A stretch of DNA of 64,000 nucleotides. It comes from Antedon mediterranea. Lineage: Eukaryota > Echinodermata > Crinoidea > Comatulida > Antedonidae. Each line of letters opens with the position of its first letter. The first letter of the stretch is position 1. The notes beneath the pieces were generated by a model. The model did no database searches and was not told where the DNA came from. It saw only the letters and a program-made list of their open reading frames with translations. Below are positions 14,401 to 24,067 of this stretch, one piece after another. A program made the position numbers and the translations under genes. Where the stretch lies: positions 9,857,201-9,921,200 of the forward strand of contig NC_092670.1 in the NCBI RefSeq assembly GCF_964355755.1, in the 5' to 3' direction.

Positions 14401-14456
14401 GTCAAATTCTCTGGACCTCAAAGTGCATACGAAAGTTGATCTAGCCACTAGAGTAT
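11450..14456. repeat. Foldback structure: inverted arms of about 1 kb around a 1-kb spacer
   Basis: The left arm (about 11450-12485) reappears inverted at about 13450-14456. I matched 11450-11640 with 14268-14456, 11740-11860 with 14040-14160, 12190-12275 with 13640-13705, and 12374-12480 with 13450-13575. Outer ends are ACTCTAGTAGCTAGATCAAC and its near complement. Each arm also holds an internal direct repeat of about 330 bp (11550-11760 against 11850-12060) with AGGTCA-type half sites. The arms are diverged by point changes and small indels. The spacer has open stretches (12492-12806 and 12812-13300, + strand) that resemble no protein I know. It may be a foldback transposon or an inverted duplication of an older repeat. 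Confidence 0.85.
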
Positions 14457-15589
14457 ATCATTTAATTTGATAATTTCTTATATATTGGTTATTTTTTAAA
14501 TTATAAGGTATAGGTTTTTAACAACCAGCTTGAAAAAGAAAAGATTTTTGTGTCATGCGATAAGCCAAAAACCAACTTGTACCATGCCAATCTATATTGC
14601 TTTGCTCCTCGGCTAAAATCTGAGCGCCACCATTTTCCTGTGTAGCCTAGTCTTTGACAAGATGAAACTGATCATTATGATTATGATGCATATATTATAT
14701 ATTCGTTGCATGGATAGAGTATTTTCATTGACTTTTCTATTCAATAATATTTCAACTCCTGAAAATATTCTCTCAAATACTGCAAAACTTTTCACATGCA
14801 CTTCTGGCTTTTGTGTTGAAAGTTCTTGTACCACATTTTTTTTACTCAATTTAGAGAAAATAATTCAACAGAAATAAGTTATTGAAATGTTCTTAATATA
14901 TATTTATTCACTCTTGTGGTAAGTATACAATAGCCATACAGGTATTTTTTAAGCACTTAATTTGTTTTGTACATAAATATTAATAAATAGAAAAGAAAAG
15001 GCCAAGTTTCTTAAGATGAACAAACGTTTTTTAGTCTCGATTACTTAACATTCTCATGGGATCCAAAAAGTCCAATACTAAAAAGTTCAACTATATTTGC
15101 AAGCTAAATGTTGTATTCGATTGGGAACTTTGTAGTCAACATAAATATTGGAATAAAAAATTGTAAACTGATTTTGCTAGTCAGAAATTCATTTGAAAAA
15201 TAGAAAACGTTGCACATAAGCTTTTTTGTTGAGAAAAATCGCAACACTCAAAAAGTATTTAACTGAAAAACTATACTCAATGGTAATGTCCTAATCGAAT
15301 GCTTGGTGATAACACAGTATCTGTCTGTTCTTTGATTCCTCCACAACTTACACTTATGAACTGTGAGTTTTATTTGAAAATATAGATTTTTATAAAAAAG
15401 GAAAAACTGGATTGTGTTAAATGTTACCTGGTATTAGGGACGATCTAAGAAAAAAAAACCTTAATGATGATTATAAGATTTTTGAAATCCTTAAATGATT
15501 TGTTGCACTTTCTTTTTTATAGCTTTTACAAGAAAAGTATGAATGTTAATTTATTTATTTCAAAATATTTTTTCGTCTTCTAAATCTTC
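14457..15589. other. Gene-free stretch, includes EAF 3' flank
   Basis: AT-rich sequence with no recognisable exon. Its right part is downstream of the EAF stop codon on the minus strand and should include that gene's 3' UTR. Confidence 0.45.
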
Positions 15590-18500
15590 TTAGTCACTGT
15601 CACTACTTGACTCACTCAATTGCAAATCTTCACCTGTAAAAAAGATTTAAGGAAATTTTATTTAAAAAAAAGATGGTTTTGACAATTTTTTTTTTATTTC
15701 ATCGAGGAAATTGTTGGATAGAGAAGATGGAGCACTGCACATTTAAAACAGGGTAAGTCAGTTTATTGTGTAAAAATAAGGATGTAGTGTGTTGGACTAC
15801 GGATTGTAGGTTAGAATTCAACGTTCGTCGCACTGCTTGTATACTTAGGCAAAGACATTTTATTTGCATTTGCCTCTCTCCACCCAGGTGTACAAATGGT
15901 AAGGTTAAGACAACTTCGCGCATGTTTGATCTAAAAATTACCGGGGTAATAAAATGTACAGCGCTCAGAGGTTTCACAACATTAGGCGCTTTATAAATCT
16001 AGGATGTTAACATTATTATTCTTTCTCGCCCCATCAATTTATGCTTTTTTTTTTTGGCAGCTGTTGGCACGGATGTAAAGACATTGAATGCAATAGATTG
16101 GACAGTGGATAATAATGAGAAATTGAACGCTAAATTTAAGAATGGTATAACACTCAATATGGTATTTGCTTAGCTTATACAGTACGAGTAAAAAGAAGTG
16201 TCATCATACATAGTAAGTTCATCATGAAGTTATTTGGTGGGCTGCTTGAATGTTTATTTTCTGCAGAACCTATGGAGAAATAAAACAATACACACATAAA
16301 AATAGTTTAATAATATAAAAAGTATGTATCATCTATTCAATTGGAAGATGGAATAAACCTCTGTCTACACTATCAAGCTATATGTGATGTGCCCATATAA
16401 AACGGCGATGGACACCGTGATGTCATATTACAGTACTACCACTAACACTTCTGATAGTGTAGACAGATCTTTAAAGTTTAAAATCTGAATTACTGAGCAA
16501 AATATGGAAAGTGTTGAGATAGGCAAATGATCATAATTGCTATTTGATTCGTCTTGTTGTTATAACAAACCAAAATACCGGTAAACCAAAACTTTACCTC
16601 TTGAGTTGTCATTTGATAGTTTTTGTTTCTTTGCAACTGGTGGTCTTGCATCTCTTGGTGGAGGTGCAACCGGTGCTCTTGTATCTCTTGGTGGAGGAGG
16701 TGGTGCTCTTTTTTGTACGTTTCTTTCATCTTCAGATTCGCTGCTGCTATCAGATGACTCTGCACTGCTCGAACCACTGCTTGCGGTGGATTCGGCAGGT
16801 TCTTGTTTAACAGGTGAACATCTAGCTAAGGCTGCTTCTACTTCTATTAAATTAAAATATAAACTAAATAACATATTGTAGTATAATTTAAAAAAATCAC
16901 TGATTTTCCAAGACAAATATGCCTTTATATTTGCTGTAATAATTGCCACCATAGTGATGAGTGTTGTTGATGTCAGCAAAAACTGAAAATTCTACTTCCT
17001 ATCCTTCTAAAGGATGTTCAGGAACATGCATGTAGGTGACAGAATAATGTAACATATGAAGCATGTATATATTTCTTTGTTCATGTCTATGGCACTTTTA
17101 AGCACCTTGCATCTAAAAAACAGATTTGAAAGGTTTAAAATAAAGAATACAAGAATAGGCAGTGGATTCTGAAGTCAAGCAGTCAATGACATGTATCCTC
17201 AGTTCTTGTTGAAAACAACCATACAGGTCAGTTTTTTTATTTAATACTATTTGAATATATTTTTAATCTTAATTATTTATTTGTATTGGTACATGTTTAA
17301 AATTAGTTTTTAGTTTTATTTTACTAGATATTTCACTACCAAAATAAATAAAATTGACCTTTAATTGTCTAGAATCCAAGAGAGTTGCAACGAAATGCTG
17401 ATGGGTAGAAGGCCTTAAATCAAGTTTAAATTGGTTAGAGAAAACAAGGTCATTTCAATGAATTGGGTGACCTGTAACCTTTAATGTCAATATTACGCAT
17501 ACAGTATATACTGACCTTTTTCAATATCTTCCTTTGATATTTGTTGACTTGTAACTTCTTTTTTATCTTTCTTTTTGAAAGATGACTTTGTTGACCCAAC
17601 AGGAGGAACCCGTTGCCGTGGATACAGGTGGGCTTTACTTGTTCCATCAATCCTATTGGAAGAATTTTGCAAATTTTTAAGGAGAAATATATATTTAAGA
17701 TGGATTGAGGTCTCAATCACAATCTCAGTTTGACCTCACTATCTCAGAAGGTCATTGGATCACACAAATATTTTACTAACTCTCTGTGGATAATAGGGAG
17801 CTTTTGATTTTAGACGCCTGATGACCTAGTAAGGTCATGTCAATTATGTTTGTTGGTCGTTGCCTGAACCTAGAAACCACAAAAACTGTGTTGATGTCCC
17901 GGGGGGGTCACTCTTAAATATTTCCATACGGGGAGGTGCCGCATTTACGGGTATATTTTCGAGGGCCTGGTAGCACAAGTGTGGGAAAATATGAAGAGTT
18001 GGTTGCACAAGTGTGGGAAATGACAGGGTGAAATTAGTAGTTTAAGTCCCTAGCCCGCCCACCCGTGTCAAAATGTCACGATTTATCGCCAAATTTTTCA
18101 GGTATTTTAGCATACTGGATGCTATAAGCCCATCGCGGGGCCTATCGCTAAATACCTTTGAATAGGCCTAGAGTTTTCGCATCAGCAGAAGAACACGAAA
18201 CATCCAGCCTAGGACAAAATCATTCAACTGTGACCACTCTTGATCATCGTCTCTCGTCATGCACCTCCCCCCCCCCCCCCCCGGATGCGCGATAAACTTT
18301 CAAAACACATTCGTGATTTTTCCATGAACGGTCTCTTCGGCCATGCGCAGATCATGCTGGGAACCAGTACAAATTTATTTTGCGCCCTCTCTGGCGTGGC
18401 CTTGTTTCTACCGTCTTTTTAGAGAACACTGGATTTTGGTAAATGGTAGTTCAAGTCCGTAGTATTTTTCAGTAAAACAGGTAGCGCAAGAGTGCCTCAT

Positions 18501-20991
18501 GTCTTGAAGTGGCTGCTGCACCTCCCCGTTTGGTTTATATACAAGTGACCCCCCCGGGGTTGATGTATAAAGAACACACATCCTATCTTCCGCATATGCG
18601 TAGAATGAGCTAACATGACAAAGTCACAAATTGAAAGCTCCTTAATAATGTCTTATTTTAGAATTTTGTTATAATTATTATTTATATATCTAACATTAGC
18701 AAATGTATGTTTCTGTTTAGAGGTTGAACAATACAAGTTCTTTTACTTCTACAGTATTTTCGATCCATGAAACAGCTACTATTATTGTTTAACTTACTGT
18801 AGATGTATGCTTGTATTTTTTTTGGATTATTTTTAATAAATGTGAATGCAAATACAACCAATCATGATCACTAAATGAGTTGTAATGAGGCTGCAATGCA
18901 ACAACCAGGTGCAATTGAGTTGTAACGAGGCTGCAATGCAACAACCAGGTGCAATTGAGTTGTAATGAGGCTTCAATGCAACAACCAGGTGCAATTGAGT
19001 TGTAATGAGGCTGCAATGCAACAACCAGGTGAAATTGAGTTGTAATGAGGCTGCAATGCAACAACCAGGTGCAATTGAGTTGTAATGAGGCTGCAATGCA
19101 ACAACCAGGTGCAATTGAGTTGTAACGAGGCTGCAATGCAACAACCAGGTGCAATTGAGTTGTAATGAGGCTTCAATGCAACAACCAGGTGCAATTGAGT
19201 TGTAACGAGGCTGCAATGCAACAACCAGGTGCAATTGAGTTGTAACGAGGCTTCAATGCAACAACCAGGTGCAATTGAGTTGTAACAAGGCTGCAATGCA
19301 ACAACCAGGTGCAATTGAGTTGTAACGAGGCTGCAATGCAACAACCAGGTGCAATTGAGTTGTAATGAGGCTTCAATGCAACAACCAGGTGCAATTGAGT
19401 TGTAATGAGGCTGCAATGCAACAACCAGGTGCAATTGAGTTGTAATGAGGCTGCAATGCAACAACCTGGTGCAATTGAGTTGTAATGAGGCTTCAATGCA
19501 ACAACCAGGTGCAATTGAGTTGTAACGAGGCTGCAATGCAACAACCAGGTGCAATTGAGGTGTAATGAGGCTGCAATGCAACAACCAGGTGCAATTGAGT
19601 TGTAATGAGGCTGCAATGCAACAAACAGGTGCAATTGAGTTGTAATGAGGCTGCAATGCAACAACCAGGTGCAATTGAGTTGTAATAAGGTTGCAATGCA
19701 TCAACCAGGTGCAATTGAGTTGTAATAAGGTTGCAATGCATCAACCAGGTGCAATTGAGTTGTAATAAGGCTGCAATGCAACAACCAGGTGCAATTGAGT
19801 TGTAATAAGGCTGCAATGCAACAACCAGGTGCAATTGAAGCATATATACCTTTGTTTCTTGACTGTGATACTACTGCTCAGTCTCTCCAGTGTAAACTGC
19901 CCTGTAGCATGGTCAAATATCAGAACACACTCTTTGGGATTTGGAACCTTTGAGCCTTGGTAAAGTGTATGACTTGTTACCGAGCCCTGCAATAACATTT
20001 ATGAAAATACTGTAATCTAGTTAATTAAAGGTGTTTATATTTTGTCAGAGGGCCTCAGGATATTAGCTGCCCTGCAGGTTCAGCTGGAAGAATTGTTTTC
20101 CTCTATTGTGTGGTAAACCACGTTTATTCATTTCCGTCAATGGTTTAACAGGATGTTTTGTACATCAACACAATCTTAAATATAATAGTAATATTTAATA
20201 ATTTTAATTAATGTTTTTAGTCTTTTTTCATGGATGGTAATTTTGATGAATTTGTATAGAACTTTTAAATTGTGTATTTATATCTATTTATTACAATTAA
20301 TTTTATACAGTATTACCTGTATGTATATATTTGTGGGGTTTTTTAAATGAAAAGTAATGAAATTCAGCCATCAACATTTATGATTATGTAGACAGACCTT
20401 TGTCCCTCCTTTTACAAAAAGTAACCCCAATAAATTATTATTATTTTACTGACCTCAAAGTTTGGAAGTGTTAATGAAACTTTGTTACTTTCTTCAACTT
20501 GTAGGTTGGCCTCCTGCGAGCAATCGATTGAAGCTGGTTTAAAATCATCTACAAAACAAGATAAATGAAAATAATTTGCAAAATACTTTTTTGCAACTTT
20601 CAATTTTTTTTACGGATATCACAATGTTTCTACCAAAATAATAATAGGTAGTAATTTAATACTGAAGTAAAAAAAGTTAGCTAAAAAAATTGATGAGGGA
20701 GACGACCTATACTGTAGTAATGTTATACAGTGTAAGTAGTAACAATCAATTCAGCAATGGATGCTACCATTCAAAATGATATTTTGTTCTTTATTTTATT
20801 TCAAAACACCTTCCAAACAAAGTCTCTCCTAAATGCACTGTACAATGTTTTAAACATCAGTATATCGAAGTTCACTAACATTTTAATTTATGATAAACTT
20901 CTCCAGATGACCTCTCAAAACTTTTTCCAAGTTTCAGTGTGTGAGTCTTGTTTCCAAAAAGCTGAAGAATTGATTCTGGTTTATCCGCCAT
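15590..20991 (-). CDS. EAF: ELL-associated factor (EAF), complete, six exons
   Basis: EAF proteins bind ELL and stimulate RNA polymerase II elongation within the super elongation complex in the nucleus. Exons on the minus strand: 20991-20880, 20548-20454, 19986-19850, 17652-17516, 16843-16598, 15633-15590. All junctions are GT-AG, phases agree (1,0,2,1,1), and the product is 256 aa against about 260-270 in vertebrates. It starts MADKPESILQLFGNK. The EAF N-terminal domain is clear: HTLKLGKSFER, Y-D-DFKPASID (junction of exons 1 and 2), VSLTLPNFE, then NPKECVLIFDHATG and LERLSSSITVKKQR. The C-terminal half has a Ser/acidic activation-type tract, PPPPPRDTRAP, and ends EDLQLSESSSDSD, the hallmark EAF terminus. 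The ATG at 20998 opens a five-codon upstream frame overlapping the true start. Intron 3 holds a transposon and a minisatellite; intron 5 a SINE and a MITE. Confidence 0.93.
15770..16020 (+). mobile_element. tRNA-derived SINE-like element
   Basis: The element begins with a degraded tRNA-like head (GGATGTAGTGTGTTGGACTA), has a middle part with CTCTCTCCACCCAGGTGTAC, and ends in GGCGCTTTATAAATC followed by an ATTATTATT tail, the usual layout of a tRNA-head SINE. It lies in EAF intron 5 in antisense orientation. A related copy is at 45475-45640. Confidence 0.6.
16355..16475. mobile_element. MITE, family B (GTCTACACTATC termini)
   Basis: Inverted termini CTCTGTCTACACTATCA and TGATAGTGTAGACAGA end in TTAA at 16471-16474. 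The interior carries TGTGATGTGCCCATATA. Three further copies occur at 31132, 46698 and 58745. It lies in EAF intron 5. Confidence 0.8.
17898..18558. mobile_element. Non-autonomous DNA transposon with intact 8-bp target duplication
   Basis: The element has perfect 15-bp inverted ends, CCCGGGGGGGTCACT and its complement, flanked by the identical octamer GTTGATGT at 17890-17897 and 18559-18566. Similarity continues inward (ACGGGGAGGTGC against GCACCTCCCCGT). At 661 bp it has no transposase frame. An 8-bp duplication fits hAT-type and some other cut-and-paste superfamilies; the G-run termini are unusual for hAT, so I do not assign it. It is inserted in EAF intron 3. Confidence 0.88.
18881..19840. 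repeat. Minisatellite, 24 units of 40 bp, in EAF intron 3
   Basis: Twenty-four units of exactly 40 bp (starting TGTAATGAGGCTGCAATGCA) differ mainly at two or three positions (TAAT/TAAC, CTGC/CTTC). The last unit, slightly changed, ends about ten bases from the EAF intron 3 donor at 19848-19849. All three minus-strand frames are open through much of the array, so long frames here are a by-product of the repeat and are not genes. Confidence 0.96.
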
Positions 20992-21046
20992 ATTTCATCA
21001 CGATTCTGACCACCATAAGATTTCATTCATGTGCCTATATCAGGGA

Positions 21047-21075
21047 TATAATATATATATATATATATATATATA
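21047..21075. repeat. (AT)n microsatellite upstream of EAF start
   Basis: Alternating A and T, about 29 bases, 56 bp upstream of the EAF start codon; it lies in the 5' UTR or core promoter. Confidence 0.9.
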
Positions 21076-21124
21076 CAGTATACAGTATATACGGGTTTTT
21101 TAAGCTTCAAACAAATTTCTATCC

Positions 21125-22305
21125 TAGAGTAGTAGTAGTAGTTAGTAGGCTAGCCAGGGCCTAACCTATTCATAATAATACTTAATAATAGGCTTATAAT
21201 TTCTAGCCTCCTACTGTACCCTCTAGATATAGTAGGCCGAGCTAGCTACTACACGCCTCTCTCTAGCTTGTACACTAACTACAGTATACTACTGTACTAG
21301 GCTAGGCTATTTATCTAGCCTAGGCCTAACTAGGGTAGGGCCTAGCTAGTAGAGTAGGCCTAGGCTAGGCCTAGCCTAGCGGCCCTAGGCTAGGGCCTAG
21401 CTAGGTCCAGCTAGGCTAGTAGGCCTACCTTATTTAGGCTTAATAGGCCTACCTAATATACTTATGTGTAAATTAAAATAGGTTTTGACAATAGAATAAG
21501 GCTATTTATACTTTATACACCAAGGCTAGTCCTATATATAGGCCTACCTTATTGTATTAATATTAATTAGCCCACATTAGATCAGTTTTCTAGCCGTCTT
21601 TCCGTCCTCTTCTTTCTGTTTTTTAGTCGTCGTCGGCATATAATCGCCGTCACGCATCATCGAACAGGTGTTGCTGCCCTCTTGTAAAAAAAAGTAAGAT
21701 TAGACTTTGTAAACCAGACGGTTTACACCTAGGCCTAGTCGTCCTTAACCCTTCTGCTGAAAGAAGAAAATGTTCTTTGCTAGGCTGGGCCTCCCGCCCT
21801 AACTGAGTTGCAGTAGGCTAGTTACATAAGGTAAGGCCTAGCCTAGCCTAGTCTTGTTGTTATCTACTAAATCCCCCTGTGTATACCATTTAAAAACAGG
21901 TGATACTTATATAGCCTAGGCTAGCCTATCCACCACTAGGCCTAGTACTAGCTAGGCCTATATAGAATAATAGGCCTAGCTAGGCCTAGGCCTCAGACTA
22001 GGCTAGGCCTGGTGAGGCCTAGGCCTAGCCTAGCCTAGCTAGGCCTAGCCTAGCCTAGCTAGGCCTACTACCTAGACCACCTATTTATTATAGTGAGCCT
22101 AAAAATACTAGGCCTCTAGCTAGGCCTACTAGATAGGTACGGTAGGTACCTGTACTCTAGTAGTACTAGTAGGCTAGCCTAACTAGTTAGGCTACGCCTA
22201 CACAGTACTTAGCCTATAGATAGGCCTACTTATATCTACTACTAGCTACTACACTACAGTACTTACTACTACTACTAGCCTAGGCCTAGAGGCCTAGTCT
22301 ATGCC
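21125..22305. repeat. TAGGCCTA-rich low-complexity island
   Basis: About 1.2 kb dominated by variants of TAGGCCTA, CTAGGC and GCTAGC without a fixed period. It lies directly upstream of EAF (minus strand). Smaller islands of the same type occur at about 41500-41870, 53690-53770, 57000-57380 and 61960-62070. There is no coding signal. Confidence 0.8.
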
Positions 22306-22308
22306 TAT

Positions 22309-23172
22309 GTTATGCGCGATTTGAACGATTTGCGCAATTTGAAATTGCGCAAAAAAAATCCTTGCGCAATTTGAATTGAAACATGTGTTTCAAATTGCGC
22401 AAGCAACGTATTAAATTGCGCAAGTAATCTGCAAATTGCGCAAGGTTTTTCGACAGATTGTGAAATCATGCATACCCATATTTTTATAGTAATTTCTAAG
22501 AATGATTCAAAATTAAAGATAAATATTTGCATTTTCTTATTTTAGTAGTGCAAATATTGTTATAAGTTAGCATACCGTCGAAGAACCGACGAAGGAAAAC
22601 GAAGCGGTGGTGTTCCACCAGGCGGGCGCGGCGCGGGCGGCCGGCTATACTACTCTAGCCTAGCTAGGGTCTGGACTACTGATACTGACTAGGTTAGCTT
22701 AAACTAATATTAAAAACTTAATTTTTACATTTATTTTGATTTATTTCAAGTTACAGTGATAATATTATTTAATTGTAATAATAATAGTTATGTATTTATT
22801 ACACACATCTTCGCATTTATTATGTTTTATTTTGAGTTATTTAGTTTCCAATAAATTATTATAATACCGATTGTCTGGTAGAATTTTGTTGCGCAATTTG
22901 AAAATTTACAGTTCGTTTTCAAATTGCGCAAAGGTGTCATATTGCGCAAGAACTATCTTGCGCAATTTACAAATTGTGCAGCGCAATTTAAAATTGCGCA
23001 AAGAATTCTTGCGCAATTTGAAATTGCGCAAGTTGATTGCGCAATTTGAAATTGCGCAAAAAAATCCTTGCGCAATTTTAAATTGCGCAAGAATTCTTTG
23101 CGCAATTTCAAATTGCGCAAGGATTTTTTTGCGCAATTTCAAATTGCGCAAATCGTTCAAATCGCGCATAAC
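22309..23172. mobile_element. 864-bp element with TTGCGCAA palindrome arms
   Basis: The ends are inverted: GTTATGCGCGATTTGAACGA on the left and its complement on the right. Both arms consist of clustered near-perfect palindromes, TTGCGCAATTT-x-AAATTGCGCAA (22325-22442 and 22890-23157). The middle (22560-22660) has a short GC-rich patch. CCTAT flanks both sides with a one-base offset, a possible short target duplication. No transposase is seen. Confidence 0.75.
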
Positions 23173-23280
23173 ACCTATACTACTAGCCAGGGCAGGCAGG
23201 GGAATGATGTAGGCCTAGGCATATCTTGTACTAGGCTAGGTTAGAGGAGGGCCTAGGCTAGTAGGACCTATTTTATTATT

Positions 23281-23419
23281 TGTGGCTATGATACGGTACC
23301 GTATCGTAACTTCCGTTTACTAAAAAGGTACGGTAAAATTGCATTACGTCATAATCCAGCACCCCATTGCCGTTGGCCATAAAGGGAAGTTAGAATACGG
23401 TACCGTATCTTTAGCCACA
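23281..23419. mobile_element. MITE with nested palindromic termini
   Basis: Inverted ends TGTGGCTATGATACGGTACC and its near complement each contain the perfect palindrome ATACGGTACCGTAT; ends are about 35 bp and the whole is 139 bp. Confidence 0.8.
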
Positions 23420-23466
23420 GCGTTTATTATTTTAGCTCAGACTGTGTCTGTGTTTTTGTAACCATG

Positions 23467-23496
23467 CATGGAGGAAATATATATATTTCCTCCATG
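23467..23496. repeat. Perfect 30-bp palindrome
   Basis: CATGGAGGAAATATA followed by its exact complement with no loop. Related palindromes are at 30143-30179 and 40111-40136. Confidence 0.9.
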
Positions 23497-24067
23497 GTAG
23501 CCTAGGTCAGGAGGCATATTATATATATTTTTATTTATACAAAGATCGCATATAATAATTTTGATTTTTATATATTTTTTATTATAAATATACAAATCCA
23601 AAAGCAAATTACTGAAAAAATGACAATGCTGTGGGTATCAGTGGCTGGATCTCAATAGAGATATAAAAAAAAAGCGAAAACCTAAATGAAAACGATAAAG
23701 TAAAACAGCCAGAAAAATTAGCAGAGTTTTCGGGAAACACTATATAAATATAATATATTTAAACAAAAATGTAATTGCATATTTGAACGGTGAATTATCT
23801 ATGTGCTAAGTGTGTACAGAAGTAGTACTTGCGGCAAAGAATAATTTACACTCGTGTGCGCTAGTACATTAAAATATAAAGTTTGATTGATTTTGCATAT
23901 TTTCTGGGCGCTCGAATCGGAGCCCCTTTTGGGTCATCCAGTGTTATCTGTTTTGGATGCATACCGAATCTGATCAATGTGAATCTAAATTTAGTGTCCA
24001 GTTATATTGACCAAGGACTGTAATCTTTTTTTTTTTGGCACCCCAGGTAGATGTAGGCCCAGCAGTT

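Noticed and set aside
16047-16173. Plus-strand exon-like frame AVGTDVKTLNAIDWTVDNNE after a poly-T/AG
   Set aside because: It lies antisense in EAF intron 5 beside a SINE, is short, and no partner exon or family match was found.
18789-19843. Long overlapping minus-strand frames with LHLVVALQPHYNSIAPGCC repeats
   Set aside because: They come from the 40-bp minisatellite in an EAF intron; all three frames are open for the same reason, so there is no evidence of a protein.
22311-23170. CRISPR-like array from regularly repeated TTGCGCAA units
   Set aside because: Spacing is irregular, units are palindromes inside an inverted-end element, and the context is a eukaryotic genome.
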